Assembly: GCA_904420565.1 (NCBI GenBank)
Contig: CAJFVV010000067.1
Coordinates: 1 to 53,015, forward strand
DNA length: 53,015 nucleotides
Source: Candidatus Pseudoscillospira faecavium
GTDB taxonomy: Bacteria > Bacillota > Clostridia > Oscillospirales > Oscillospiraceae
Direction: 5' to 3'
The notes under the pieces were generated by a model. That model had not been told where the DNA came from and searched no databases. It saw only the letters and a program-made list of their open reading frames with translations. This document shows, piece after piece, positions 22,230 to 31,108 of the stretch. Each line of letters opens with the position of its first letter. Within the stretch, counting starts at the first letter, position 1. A program made the translations under genes and the position numbers.

Positions 22230-23376
22230 TTTGATTTTGAAGCAGGCCTGCAAAGCCGGGGAATCGGTCTGCGGGGATTATTTTCTCAGCGAGCGCATGC
22301 GCGGCGCACAGATTTATGTGCTTTGTGACGGCATCGGTTCCGGCGCCTATGCCAATATTGCGGCCATATACCACGCCAACCGCCTGATGGAGCTTCTGCG
22401 CAGCGATGTGGCGCTGCAGGATGCCTGCCGCCTGCTGGCGGAGGCGATGCACCGGGCGCGGACAGAAGCGGTTCCCTATGCGGCCTTCAGCGTTTTCCGC
22501 ATTCTGCCCGACGGCAATTTTGTGGGCTATACATATGAAGCGCCCCGGCCGCTGCTGATTCAGGAGGGGCACGCCCGGGTCATGACAGCCCAGCGTTATG
22601 AGGCGGGGGCAGAGGTGTTTTATGAGTATTCCGGCATCCTGTTTCAGGGAGATCAAATCCTTTTGTATTCTGACGGGGTAACCCAGGCAGGCATGGGGAA
22701 GGGAATTCGTTTTGGCATCGGCGAAGAAAAAATTGCGGAGTATTTCAATCTGATGCTCCCGATAGCAGAGGACTGTACAAGCCATCAGGGCTGGGAGGAT
22801 ATCATGGAGGATCTGATGGCTTATGTGCGGACGCTGTGCGGCGGGGAGGATGAGGATGACGTCACTGCGGCAGCCATTTGCTGCAGAGAAGGGCGGAGCA
22901 TGGTAATTGCCACGGGGCCGCCTTCGGTGAAGGAAAAAGATGAGCTGATGGCCAAGCGTTTTGCCGCCTTTCAGGGCACGCGGGCCATCTGCGGGTCCTC
23001 CACCATCGACATTCTGTCCCATCTTCTCCACTTGAATGTCAACAAAAGCGCTGCGCCGCCCTCGCTGCTCTATCCGCCGGAATATGAGGTAGAGGGAGTG
23101 GATTTTGCTTCGGAGGGAGCCATTATGCTGAATCAGACCCTGAATCTGCTGGCGGATGACCCGGCGGAATTTTACCTGGGATCCCCGGTGGAAATGCTGT
23201 GCACCTATCTGCATGAGCACGACTGCATCACCTTTTTGCTGGGAATGGCCGTTAACCGCTCCTATCCTGAAATGATGTTTCGCCAACTGGGTATGCATCC
23301 GCGCTTTGAGGTGGTGGAGCTGCTGGCGGAAGCGCTGGAGCGCATGGGAAAATGGGTTTCCATCGAGCGGTATTGA
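22216..23376 (+). CDS. SpoIIE/PP2C-type serine phosphatase
   Basis: Protein of 386 residues with the metal-dependent PP2C fold of the SpoIIE/RsbU type. CGDYF and LCDGIGSGAYANI carry the first Asp-Gly pair, and YSDGVTQAGMG and DDVTAAAICC carry the others. The C-terminal 130 residues form an extra domain of unknown role. It starts inside the end of the hydrogenase-like sensor gene (ATG 22216, ribosome site GGGAGG), so the two are translationally coupled. The likely job is to turn an H2 or redox signal into dephosphorylation of a partner, for example an anti-sigma-antagonist; no partner is in the window. Confidence 0.88.
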   Translation: MKFLDLILKQACKAGESVCGDYFLSERMRGAQIYVLCDGIGSGAYANIAAIYHANRLMELLRSDVALQDACRLLAEAMHRARTEAVPYAAFSVFRILPDGNFVGYTYEAPRPLLIQEGHARVMTAQRYEAGAEVFYEYSGILFQGDQILLYSDGVTQAGMGKGIRFGIGEEKIAEYFNLMLPIAEDCTSHQGWEDIMEDLMAYVRTLCGGEDEDDVTAAAICCREGRSMVIATGPPSVKEKDELMAKRFAAFQGTRAICGSSTIDILSHLLHLNVNKSAAPPSLLYPPEYEVEGVDFASEGAIMLNQTLNLLADDPAEFYLGSPVEMLCTYLHEHDCITFLLGMAVNRSYPEMMFRQLGMHPRFEVVELLAEALERMGKWVSIERY

Positions 23377-23392
23377 GCCGCGGCGCCGCTGT

Positions 23393-23431
23393 AAAAAAAG
23401 CACAGCTGCCGGCTTGGTGCCGGAGCTGTGC
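23393..23431 (-). terminator. Terminator of the pseudouridine synthase operon
   Basis: GCACAGCT-CCGGC pairs with GCCGG-AGCTGTGC (23400-23431) and is followed on the minus strand by seven T. It lies 18 bp beyond the pseudouridine synthase stop, between convergent genes. Confidence 0.85.
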
Positions 23432-23448
23432 CTGATCGGAGAAAATTT

Positions 23449-24390
23449 TTATGGTTTGCCGCCGGTCAGCAGGGCTGCCATGTCTTCGGGCAGGGGCAGG
23501 GCAAACAGCATGGTGCGGCCGGTGATGGGATGGAGGAAAGAAAGCATATGGGCGTGCAAAGCCGGGCGGGAGATCAGCGCCTGATTTTCTGTCCCATATA
23601 AAAAATCACCGGTCAAAGGACAGCCGAGAGCCGCCATGTGGACGCGAATCTGATGCGTGCGGCCTGTCGTCAGATGCAGGCGCAGCAAGGTGCGCCCCGC
23701 ACATTGGCGCAGAACTTGATATTCCGTGCAGGCCGGTGCCCCGTCTGCGCGGATTTCCTGGCGAATCATGGAGTCTGCGGCGCGGGCAATGGGCAGGTTG
23801 ATGCAGCCCTGCTCCCTTGGCGGCGCGCCGTCGCACACGGCCAGGTAAGCGCGGGAAAAAGCGGGGGTGTGCAGCCGGCGGCGAAGTTTATCCTGGGCAT
23901 AGGCGTGCTTGGCCACCACCATGGCGCCGGAGGTTCCCTTATCCAGACGGTGGACAGGATGAAAATCGGCGGGAATCTGTCGGCTGTCGTAGTAAGCCAG
24001 CAGACGTCCGCCAAGCGTATCCGCCCAGTGGCCGACGCCGGGATGAACGGCCAGGCCCGCCGGCTTGTCTGCCACCAGCAGATCGTCATCCTCATAGAGC
24101 AGGCGGACCGCACCGGGCGACGGCGGGATATCACTGCGGCGCCGGGTATCGCTGAGCCGCACCCGGAGCTGCTGCCCCTGCCGGACACGCGCATTTGTGC
24201 CAGCGCGGCGGCCGTCGAGCAGAATGCCGTCTTCCAAGTATTTTACCCGCTGGATGAGACCCGCCGACAGGCCGAGACAGCGGCGCATCCAAACGCCGAG
24301 CGCCATGCCGTCGCCTGCGGGCGGAATCGTGCAGGACAGATACCGCACATGGTGTGCGTCGCTGCAGGCAGTCAGTTCAAGTGGTTTCAT
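23449..24390 (-). CDS. RluA/RluD-family pseudouridine synthase
   Basis: Protein of 313 residues. The N-terminus carries an S4-like segment (GLIQRVKYLEDGILLDGRRA). The catalytic motif FHPVHRLDKGTSGAMVVAK contains the nucleophilic Asp of the RluA family. LLRLHLTTGRTHQIRVHMAALGCPLTGDFLYG is the second family signature. It isomerises uridines in rRNA or tRNA; which ones cannot be told from sequence. The ATG at 24390 overlaps the end of the CYTH gene by 14 bp, so both form an operon. Confidence 0.93.
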   Translation of the reverse strand: MKPLELTACSDAHHVRYLSCTIPPAGDGMALGVWMRRCLGLSAGLIQRVKYLEDGILLDGRRAGTNARVRQGQQLRVRLSDTRRRSDIPPSPGAVRLLYEDDDLLVADKPAGLAVHPGVGHWADTLGGRLLAYYDSRQIPADFHPVHRLDKGTSGAMVVAKHAYAQDKLRRRLHTPAFSRAYLAVCDGAPPREQGCINLPIARAADSMIRQEIRADGAPACTEYQVLRQCAGRTLLRLHLTTGRTHQIRVHMAALGCPLTGDFLYGTENQALISRPALHAHMLSFLHPITGRTMLFALPLPEDMAALLTGGKP

Positions 24391-24874
24391 AGCGGGTGCG
24401 CTGCCAATAGGCGCCCATGCTGACGCCGGATTTTTCCGTCACCTCTTCGGTCAAATAGGCCGCAAGGCCGCAGTCGGCTGCCGACCAGGTGCGGGCGTCT
24501 GCCTCGCTTTCAAATTCCACTTCGGCGTAGAAAAAAGCAGTGGGGCTGCCTGCGTCCACGAGGTTGACTTCCAGTGTGCGGCCGTCGGGCAGGGGATAAT
24601 CCCGCCGCTCCTTTTGAATCAGGGGCAGACCGATCAGAAGAGAAAGCCGGGAGAAAAGCGTCTGGTCGATGGGGGTTTCAATTTCTTCGCGGACAAGTTT
24701 GCCGCGGCCCTTGAAGCAAAGAATGTAAGCGGTGCTGCCATCTTGCGCGGTTTCCCGGCGGATGCGGACCGTGGTGGGACGCAGGGCGAGATACCCCTGT
24801 GCCATCTGATAAATCTGCGCCGGCGCCAGCCCTTCCGGCCAGCCGGATACCAGCCATTTGCGTTCAATTTCCAT
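24377..24874 (-). CDS. CYTH-domain protein (triphosphate tunnel metalloenzyme)
   Basis: Protein of 165 residues beginning with the CYTH signature MEIERKWLV (ExExK). It continues with alternating charged strands typical of the triphosphate tunnel: TTVRIRRE, YILCFKGRGKLVREEIETPI, RRDYPLPDGRTLEVNLVD and FFYAEVEFESEADA. Family members hydrolyse inorganic triphosphate or bind nucleotide triphosphates; bacterial YgiF/NE1496-type proteins are closest in size. The ATG at 24874 follows GGGAGGC, 6 bp away. It is the first gene of an operon with the pseudouridine synthase. Confidence 0.9.
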   Translation of the reverse strand: MEIERKWLVSGWPEGLAPAQIYQMAQGYLALRPTTVRIRRETAQDGSTAYILCFKGRGKLVREEIETPIDQTLFSRLSLLIGLPLIQKERRDYPLPDGRTLEVNLVDAGSPTAFFYAEVEFESEADARTWSAADCGLAAYLTEEVTEKSGVSMGAYWQRTRYETT

Positions 24875-24926
24875 GGTGATGCCTCCCCATTGCAATGGTG
24901 TCCTTTCTATTGTGTCGGATGGTTTG

Positions 24927-24967
24927 AAAAAAATGCGTTGGGCTGAGAGCGATGATGCTCTCAGCCC
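24927..24967 (-). terminator. hypAB terminator
   Basis: GGGCTGAGAGC (24940-24950) pairs with GCTCTCAGCCC (24957-24967); on the minus strand AACGCA then seven T follow. It lies 100 bp after the hypB stop. Confidence 0.75.
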
Positions 24968-25066
24968 TGAAATTTTCCTGTTTTTTGGAGGGAGAGTGCG
25001 AAGCTATAATACGGGGGCCTTTGCTTCGCCCTCTTGCGGGCAGTTTTACCGGTGAAAATCCGTGCG

Positions 25067-25723
25067 TTATCCAGCAGCGCTTTCGGACTTGCGGGCGATG
25101 AAATCGGCCAGCGCGTCCAAGCCTTCGCCGGTTCTGCTGCTGATGCGGAAAAGGGGAGCATCCGGGTTGACAGTTTCATAATTGGCGCAAACGCGCTGCT
25201 CGTCAAAGTCAAAGTGAGGGAGCATATCGTATTTGTTCAGCACGAGGCAATCCGTATCCGTAAACATGAGGGGGTATTTTTCCACTTTATCATCGCCCTC
25301 CGGGATGCTCAGCAGGGTGATACGAAGAGATTCCCCAATGCGGAATTCTGCGGGGCAGACGAGATTGCCGATGTTTTCCACGAAAATAAGATCCAGTTCC
25401 TCCAGTGGAAGGCAGGGCAGAATGTGCTGGATGCTCATGGCTTCAATGTGGCACGCGCCGTCAGTGTTCAGCTGCACTGTGGGAATGCCCAGGGCGGCGA
25501 TGCGGTCGGCATCCACCTGGCCGGCAATGTCTCCTTCAATCACACCGATGCGGAAACGGTCCTTCAGCTTGCCGATCAGAGAGGTGATCAGGCTTGTCTT
25601 TCCGGCCCCGGGGCTTCCCATCACGTTGATCATACAAATATTATGGGCAGCCAGCGTGGCTTTCACTTCGGCGCTGACATCTTCATTCCAGTCCATGATC
25701 TGATGCAGTACTTTAATTTCCAT
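25067..25723 (-). CDS. hypB: Hydrogenase/urease nickel incorporation GTPase HypB
   Basis: Protein of 218 residues, a SIMIBI-class GTPase that helps load nickel. G1 is NVMGSPGAGKTSLI, G2/switch I is VIEGDIAGQVDADRI, G3 is VENIGNLVCPAEF with the metal-site Cys, G4 is LNKYDML, and a C-terminal SSRTGEGLDAL follows. The His-rich N-terminal nickel store and the CxxCGC motif of some HypB proteins are absent. The second of two ATGs (25723) has better spacing from GGAGG. It overlaps hypA. No hypCDEF or NiFe hydrogenase gene lies in the window, so the target enzyme is encoded elsewhere. Confidence 0.95.
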   Translation of the reverse strand: MEIKVLHQIMDWNEDVSAEVKATLAAHNICMINVMGSPGAGKTSLITSLIGKLKDRFRIGVIEGDIAGQVDADRIAALGIPTVQLNTDGACHIEAMSIQHILPCLPLEELDLIFVENIGNLVCPAEFRIGESLRITLLSIPEGDDKVEKYPLMFTDTDCLVLNKYDMLPHFDFDEQRVCANYETVNPDAPLFRISSRTGEGLDALADFIARKSESAAG

Positions 25724-26066
25724 TGACATCTACCTCCAGGCTCTTGATATAAAATTCTTTTCCGGATAAAAGCTGCAGCTTCAGGCTTCCGCAATGGGGA
25801 CAAGCCAGGTGATGGGGCGTGATTTCTCCCTCGCGGCCGCAGTCGCGGCAGCGCACTTTAATCGGAAGAAATTCCGCCTCAATGCGGGCGCCTTCGGCCA
25901 GGGTTCCCTGAGAAAGCATGTCCAGATAAATCTGGATGCAATCCGGGACAATGCCTTTGAGCTGCCCGATGCAAAGGTGAATGACGCGGATACCCGACGC
26001 ATTTTGCCGCTCGGCTTCCTGGATGCATTGCTCCAGCAGATGTTCTGTGATGCTCAATTCATGCAT
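25713..26066 (-). CDS. hypA: Hydrogenase/urease nickel incorporation protein HypA
   Basis: Protein of 117 residues starting MHELSITEHLLEQC, where His2 is the nickel ligand. The zinc site is CRDCGREGEITPHHLACPHCG, two CxxC pairs of the HypA/HybF family. HypA delivers nickel with HypB. The ATG at 26066 follows AAGGAGGAAA; a longer upstream frame lacks a ribosome site. The hypB start lies inside its 3-prime end. Confidence 0.95.
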   Translation of the reverse strand: MHELSITEHLLEQCIQEAERQNASGIRVIHLCIGQLKGIVPDCIQIYLDMLSQGTLAEGARIEAEFLPIKVRCRDCGREGEITPHHLACPHCGSLKLQLLSGKEFYIKSLEVDVNGN

Positions 26067-26199
26067 GACGGTTTCCTCCTTGAAGCGGCTGCCTGAAAAC
26101 AGTTTCCAACGAATGCCAGCGGCTTTTATTTTATCATATCTGTCAAGAGCAGGGGGGAATTCCCGCTTCTCGATGCGCGGATCCGCATCGGCCGGCACA

Positions 26200-27180
26200 T
26201 CATCCGCCGATGGCGTTCATGGTGTGCTGGTCCAGCGTTGCCGCATCGGCGTCGGCGGTAAAGCGATGGTGGTCAGGCTTGTCCAGAATGGCGGCGCGGA
26301 TCTGCGCAGTGAGGGTTTCGTCGCTCAAACCGGCGCGCAGGCCCTGGCGCAGGTCAATACCGCGGTTGTAATGCAGGCAAAGTTTGAGATAGCCTTCGGC
26401 CGTCAGGCGGATGCGGTTGCACTGGCTGCAAAATTCGTGGGTCACCGCGCTGATAAACCCCACGTGCCCCTGAAAGCCGGGGAAGCTGTAGTAGGAAGCC
26501 GGTCCGTTGCCAAGAACGCCGCTGTAAGGCGTGCCGGAACCATAGGCGGCGGACACCGCTTCATAGGCCTGCTGCATGGAAACAGGGATAAACTGCTTCC
26601 CGCAGCCAATGGGCATCATTTCGATGAAACGGACCTCCAATGGGTGATGCAGCGCCAGGGCGGCAATGGCGGCGATTTCCCCGTCATTGATCCCCCGAAC
26701 GGGTACGCAGTTGACTTTGACATGGGCAAAACCGAGTGCAAGCGCGGCGTCGATGCCGGCGCGGGCATCCTGAAAACGGTCGGTGCGGGTAATACGCTGA
26801 AATACGGCCGGATTGAGTGTATCGAGGCTGAAATTGATGCCGTGGAGTCCGGCATCTTTCAATTCGGCAGCCATGGGGGCAAAGAGAATGCCGTTGGTGG
26901 TCAGATTGATTTCGTCAATGCCGTCGATATTGTGCAGGCAGGCAATCAGCGAAGGCAGGCCCAGACGCACCAGGGGTTCGCCGCCGGTGATGCGCACGCG
27001 GCGGATGCCAAGGGGGGCAAAAATCCTGCACAGATGCTCGATTTCTTCAAAGCTGAGGATTTCCCCATGGGGAACCCAGCGCACGCCTTCCTCCGGCATG
27101 CAGTAAATGCAGCGCAGATTGCAGCGGTCCGTCACGGAGATGCGCAGATATTCAATAGTGCGGCCAAGGCGGTCTTTCAT
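26200..27180 (-). CDS. moaA: GTP 3',8-cyclase (molybdenum cofactor, MoaA)
   Basis: Protein of 326 residues, a radical SAM enzyme for the first step of molybdopterin synthesis. The radical SAM cluster motif CNLRCIYCMPEEG is near residue 20, GGEPLVR follows, and the C-terminal second cluster appears as CSQCNRIRLTAEGYLKLCL. The C-terminus ends IGG, close to the conserved GG tail. The ATG at 27180 has AGAGGG 7 bp upstream; the ATG two codons earlier is too close to that site. No other moa or mod gene is visible, so the rest of the pathway lies elsewhere. Confidence 0.95.
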   Translation of the reverse strand: MKDRLGRTIEYLRISVTDRCNLRCIYCMPEEGVRWVPHGEILSFEEIEHLCRIFAPLGIRRVRITGGEPLVRLGLPSLIACLHNIDGIDEINLTTNGILFAPMAAELKDAGLHGINFSLDTLNPAVFQRITRTDRFQDARAGIDAALALGFAHVKVNCVPVRGINDGEIAAIAALALHHPLEVRFIEMMPIGCGKQFIPVSMQQAYEAVSAAYGSGTPYSGVLGNGPASYYSFPGFQGHVGFISAVTHEFCSQCNRIRLTAEGYLKLCLHYNRGIDLRQGLRAGLSDETLTAQIRAAILDKPDHHRFTADADAATLDQHTMNAIGG

Positions 27181-27380
27181 GGACATTCCCTCTTTTGCAG
27201 GCTTGCTTTTGGCGGCGCGCCGCCGGTGAGCGTTCAAGTGATACCATATTAGTATACCGCATTCACAGGCGGTTGTGTTATGAAAAAAAGTGATGAAAAC
27301 ATTGCTTTTACAAAAGGCTGTCCCATTTTGCAAAAAAAAACGGCATGTACTGCGGCAGGGGTGCACGACACGGGGAAAGC

Positions 27381-27417
27381 GGCGCCGGGACGGCAGAACA
27401 CTGCCGCCCCGGCGCCG
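27381..27417 (-). terminator. GC-rich hairpin after phosphoketolase gene
   Basis: GGCGCCGGG-CGGCAG pairs with CTGCCG-CCCGGCGCC around an AACA loop. On the minus strand GCTTTCCCC follows, so the T run is short. Its position about 60 bp after the xfp stop suggests the xfp terminator. The remainder of 27181-27479 holds the moaA promoter region but no gene. Confidence 0.6.
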
Positions 27418-27479
27418 CCTTTGCATATAGGGAAAAGGAGCGAAAAGCTTTTGGGCGCTGTCGGCTGTACCGCCTGTTT

Positions 27480-29897
27480 TCAGGTGGCCGGCTTGTTTTC
27501 GGCAGCTGCCTGAGCGGGTGTTTTATTGCCCATGGACTGCTCCCAGGTCCAGTTTTTAACCTCGGGCATGTCCTCACCGTATTCTGCAATGTATTGGCGG
27601 TGGGCCACCAGTTTGTTCTTCATCTCCTGCACCAGGAAAGCGCCGCGGTTGCCCAGCTGGGGCAGGTATTTGACAGCGTCGATGACCAGGTGGAACCGGT
27701 CGATATCGTTGAGCACGCGCATGTCAAAGGGGGTGGTAATGGTGCCCTCTTCCTTGTAGCCGCGCACATGCAGCTTCTGATTGTGGCGGCGGTAAGTCAG
27801 TTCGTGAATCAGCTTGGGATAGCCGTGGAAAGCGAAAAGGATGGGCTTGTCTTTGGTGAAAAGCAGGTCATAATCCGCATCAGACAGGCCGTGGGGATGC
27901 TCGGCTTCAGGCTGCAGACGCATCAGATCCACCACGTTGATTACACGGATGCGCAGCTCCGGCAGTGCATTGCGCAGGATGCTGACAGCGGCCAGGGTTT
28001 CCAGGGTAGGCGTGTCGCCGCAGCAGACCATGACAATGTCGGGTTCCTGCCCCTGGTCGTTGCTGGCCCAGTCCCAGATGCTGACGCCCTGGGTGCAGTG
28101 GCGGATGGCCTGCTCCATGGTCAGCCACTGGGGGCGGGGATGCTTGGAAGTGACCAGCACATTGATGTAATTGCGGCTGCGGATGCAGTGGTCGAAGCAG
28201 GAGAGCAGACAGTTGGCATCCGGGGGCAGATACAGGCGCACCACGTCGGCCTTTTTGTTGGCCACATGGTCGAGAAAGCCCGGGTCCTGATGGGTGAAGC
28301 CATTGTGGTCCTGCTGCCAGACGTTGGAGGAGAGCACATAGTTCAGCGAAGCAATTTCTTCCCGCCAGGGCAGCTCGTTGCAGGTTTTCAGCCATTTGGC
28401 GTGCTGGGAGAACATGGAATCCACAATGCGGATAAAGGCTTCGTAGCTGTTGAAAAAGCCGTGGCGGCCGGTGAGCAGATAGCCCTCCAGCCAGCCTTCG
28501 CACAGGTGCTCGGAGAGCATGGAGTCCACCACCCGGCCATCTTCGGCCAGGAACTCATCGTCAGGCCGTGTTTCGGCGTTCCAGTCGCGATTGGTCTCCT
28601 CAAACACCCGGCCCAGCCGGTTGGACATGGTTTCGTCGGGGCCGAAAATACGGAAGTTGCGGCTGTCGCGGTTCAGTTTGAAAATATCCCGCACAAAGCC
28701 GCCCAGCTCGATCATATCCTGAGCCTCCACAGCGCCGGGGGCAGGCACGTCTATGGCGTAATTGCGGAAGTCCGGCATGCGCAGATCCCGCAGCAGCTTG
28801 CCGCCGTTGGCGTGGGGATTGGCGCCCATGCGCCGTGCGCCCCTGGGCGCCAGGGCCTGCAGCTCCGGCACCGGCGTGCCGTTTTCATCAAACAGCTCTT
28901 CGGGATGATAGCTTCTCAGCCAGGTTTCCAGCTGTTCCAGGTGCTCGGGCTTGTCCATGGCGATGGGCACCTGATGGGCGCGGAAGGAACCCTCCACGTG
29001 TTTGCCGTCTACCTCTTTGGGGCCGGTCCAGCCTTTCGGGGTGCGCAGTACAATCATGGGCCAGATGGGCCGGCCGGTTTTGACGCCGGTGCGTGCTTCT
29101 TCCTGAATGGTGTGAATCTCCTCGATGCAGGCATCCAGCGCTTCGGCCATTTTTTCGTGCATGGACAGGGGCTCGTCGCCCTCCACGAAATAGGGTTTCC
29201 AGCCGCAGCCTTTGAAAAAGCTTTCCAGTTCTTCGTGAGAGATGCGGGAGAGGACGGTGGGGTTGCTGATTTTATAGCCATTCAGGTGCAAAATCGGCAG
29301 TACGGCACCGTCGCTTTTGGGGTTGAGAAATTTGTTGGAGTGCCAGGAGGTGGCCAGGGGGCCGGTTTCCGCTTCTCCGTCCCCCACCACACAGGCGGCA
29401 ATCAGGCCGGGGTTGTCAAACACGGCGCCGAAAGCGTGGGCCAGGGAGTAGCCCAGCTCGCCGCCCTCATGAATGGAGCCGGGGGTTTCCGGGGCCACAT
29501 GGCTGGGGATGCCGCCCGGGAAGGAAAACTGTTTGAACAGTTTGCGCATGCCGTCGGCATCCTGGGAAATGTTGGGGTAAACCTCGCTGTAGGATCCGTC
29601 CAGCCAGTCCTGAGCCACCATGGCGTTGCCGCCGTGGCCGGGGCCGGAAAGATAAATCATATCCAGGTCGTATTTGTTGATGACACGGTTGAGGTGGGTA
29701 TAGATAAAGTTCTGGCCCGGAACAGTGCCCCAATGGCCCACAATTTTCTTTTTGATGTGCTCTTTTTTCAAGGGGTTTTTCAGCAGCGGGTTATCCAGCA
29801 GATATAGCTGGCCGGCGGCCAGATAATTTGCCGCACGCCACCAGGCGTTGAGTCCATGCAGCTCATCCGTGGATAACACATTCTTTTTTGCAGCCAT
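27480..29897 (-). CDS. xfp: Phosphoketolase (xylulose-5-P/fructose-6-P)
   Basis: Protein of 805 residues, thiamine-diphosphate enzyme that cleaves xylulose-5-P or fructose-6-P to acetyl phosphate. Family blocks are [17 protein letters not shown] and [15 protein letters not shown], then [20 protein letters not shown] and [17 protein letters not shown] (ThDP/Mg motif). [32 protein letters not shown] and the C-terminal [15 protein letters not shown] follow. The length fits the family. The ATG at 29897 follows AGGAGG. It appears monocistronic. With pfkA and kce nearby it points to fermentative acetate and butyrate production, an inference. Confidence 0.97.
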   Translation of the reverse strand: MAAKKNVLSTDELHGLNAWWRAANYLAAGQLYLLDNPLLKNPLKKEHIKKKIVGHWGTVPGQNFIYTHLNRVINKYDLDMIYLSGPGHGGNAMVAQDWLDGSYSEVYPNISQDADGMRKLFKQFSFPGGIPSHVAPETPGSIHEGGELGYSLAHAFGAVFDNPGLIAACVVGDGEAETGPLATSWHSNKFLNPKSDGAVLPILHLNGYKISNPTVLSRISHEELESFFKGCGWKPYFVEGDEPLSMHEKMAEALDACIEEIHTIQEEARTGVKTGRPIWPMIVLRTPKGWTGPKEVDGKHVEGSFRAHQVPIAMDKPEHLEQLETWLRSYHPEELFDENGTPVPELQALAPRGARRMGANPHANGGKLLRDLRMPDFRNYAIDVPAPGAVEAQDMIELGGFVRDIFKLNRDSRNFRIFGPDETMSNRLGRVFEETNRDWNAETRPDDEFLAEDGRVVDSMLSEHLCEGWLEGYLLTGRHGFFNSYEAFIRIVDSMFSQHAKWLKTCNELPWREEIASLNYVLSSNVWQQDHNGFTHQDPGFLDHVANKKADVVRLYLPPDANCLLSCFDHCIRSRNYINVLVTSKHPRPQWLTMEQAIRHCTQGVSIWDWASNDQGQEPDIVMVCCGDTPTLETLAAVSILRNALPELRIRVINVVDLMRLQPEAEHPHGLSDADYDLLFTKDKPILFAFHGYPKLIHELTYRRHNQKLHVRGYKEEGTITTPFDMRVLNDIDRFHLVIDAVKYLPQLGNRGAFLVQEMKNKLVAHRQYIAEYGEDMPEVKNWTWEQSMGNKTPAQAAAENKPAT

Positions 29898-29973
29898 AAA
29901 AAGTTCCTCCTTCGGTTTGAAATTACAGCTTGCAGCGGGCGGGAAAATAAAACCATGCGTTCCTGCCGCTTTC

Positions 29974-30001
29974 ATTGTAAGCCCTTTTATGGAGAGTGCA
30001 A
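29974..30001 (-). promoter_or_regulatory. xfp promoter
   Basis: On the minus strand TTGCAC (30001-29996) and TACAAT (29979-29974) are 16 bp apart, about 75 bp upstream of the xfp start. The AT-rich stretch 30002-30060 just upstream could act as an UP element. No clear cre site was found. Confidence 0.65.
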
Positions 30002-30114
30002 GAGTAAAAGTGCAGCAAATTTGTAAAAAAACGGTAAATTTTTGCAGCTTTCACAGCCATTTTACATCAAGTTTACCGGAAAGCGGAGAAGCGCTTCCAC
30101 GCAGGGCGGTTTTA

Positions 30115-30123
30115 TGCTATAAT
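30115..30123 (+). promoter_or_regulatory. Extended -10 promoter of the HD gene
   Basis: TGC then TATAAT (30118-30123) is a consensus extended -10 element. The -35 region (about 30095) is poor, which is normal for this type. Transcription would start near 30130, 55 bp before the HD-domain gene. Confidence 0.65.
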
Positions 30124-30184
30124 ATGCCTCGCGCGCCGATTGGAAGCGGCGCGGGAAGCTGAAAGAAAAGGGAGCGCATCAAGC

Positions 30185-30826
30185 ATGGAATATTTGAGCA
30201 GCCTGCTGTGTCAGGCGACGCGATTGGCAGCGGAAGCCCATGATGGGGCTTTTCGCAAGGGCAGCCGCATGCCCTATTTGCTTCATGCCATGGAAACGGC
30301 GGAAATTGTGGCGACAATGACTATGGATGAAGATGTGCTGGCGGCGGCCGTTTTGCACGATGTGCTGGAAGATACCAGCGTGACAGAAGAGGCAATGCGC
30401 AATACAGTGGGCGGCCATGTGACGGAACTGGTGATGGCGGTGAGTGAGGACAAGCGCGCGGGGCAGCCGCCCGAGGAAACCTGGCGCGTCCGCAAGCAGG
30501 AGAGCGTGGAACGGCTGCTGCGGGAGCGGCGGCTGGAGGTCAAAATGCTGGTACTGGGGGACAAGCTTTCCAATATGCGTGCCCTGCAGCGGGATTACGA
30601 TGCTTTGGGCGAGCAGGTTTGGGAGCGGTTTCACAATCCGAACAAGGCCGAGCAGGGCTGGTATTACCAGGCCATGACCGATGCGCTGCAGGATTTGAAT
30701 TCTTACCCCGCCTGGCACGAGCTGGCCAATCTTGTTTGGGAGGTTTTCTGGCAGGACCGCGACAGCGATCAGCTGCGCTTTGATCTGGATCCCCGCGGCC
30801 GGCGGGAACTGGATATGCTCTGGTGA
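30185..30826 (+). CDS. HD-domain phosphohydrolase (SpoT/MESH1-like)
   Basis: Protein of 213 residues with the RelA/SpoT hydrolase-type HD motifs. AAEAHDGAFRKGSRMPYLLHAMETA gives the first His, VLHDVLEDTSVT gives HD and ED, and MLVLGDKLSNMRAL gives the later Asp. The synthetase domain is absent, so it may be a small alarmone hydrolase or another nucleotide phosphohydrolase. The C-terminal part (WYYQAMTDALQDL, then DSDQLRFDLDPRGRRELDMLW) is family-specific. The ATG at 30185 is 11 bp after AAGGGAG. It is monocistronic and ends at a shared terminator. Confidence 0.85.
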   Translation: MEYLSSLLCQATRLAAEAHDGAFRKGSRMPYLLHAMETAEIVATMTMDEDVLAAAVLHDVLEDTSVTEEAMRNTVGGHVTELVMAVSEDKRAGQPPEETWRVRKQESVERLLRERRLEVKMLVLGDKLSNMRALQRDYDALGEQVWERFHNPNKAEQGWYYQAMTDALQDLNSYPAWHELANLVWEVFWQDRDSDQLRFDLDPRGRRELDMLW

Positions 30827-30835
30827 AAAATAAAA

Positions 30836-30871
30836 AGAAAAGCGCATGGCCGGTGGGCCATGCGCTTTTTG
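30836..30871. terminator. Bidirectional terminator between convergent genes
   Basis: AGCGCATGGCC (30841-30851) pairs with GGCCATGCGCT (30856-30866), with A-rich and T-rich flanks on both sides. It serves the HD gene and the minus-strand zinc-ribbon gene. Confidence 0.9.
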
Positions 30872-30901
30872 TGCATCGAAAACCGGGAATGATCCGAAAA
30901 C

Positions 30902-31069
30902 TCATTCCACTTCTTCGTAGTCCAGATCATCCAGGGTGCGGGCGCCTTCTTTTTCAAAAGCGCCCATGGTGCCGCAGGCGGGACACTTGCCGAACGCTTC
31001 GCCGAATTCCGGGATCAGGTCCGTAGCGTACTTGAACTTTTTGCCGCACTGCGGGCAGATGTAATACAT
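30902..31069 (-). CDS. Small zinc-ribbon protein
   Basis: Protein of 55 residues with two CxxC pairs (CPQCGKKF and CPACGTMG) that form a zinc ribbon, then a negatively charged tail (DDLDYEEVE). The role is unknown; such proteins are often RNA- or protein-binding adaptors. I chose the ATG at 31069 (MYYICPQCG); an ATG at 31090 would add seven residues. It lies 40 bp after the kce gene on the same strand and could be co-transcribed with it. Confidence 0.75.
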   Translation of the reverse strand: MYYICPQCGKKFKYATDLIPEFGEAFGKCPACGTMGAFEKEGARTLDDLDYEEVE

Positions 31070-31108
31070 AAAACAGGGTCCCCAACTCATGCTGCAGCCA
31101 GTTCCGTT

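Noticed and set aside
27345-29807. 820-codon plus-strand frame over the phosphoketolase gene
   Set aside because: Antisense shadow caused by biased third codon positions; the minus-strand product is an intact phosphoketolase.
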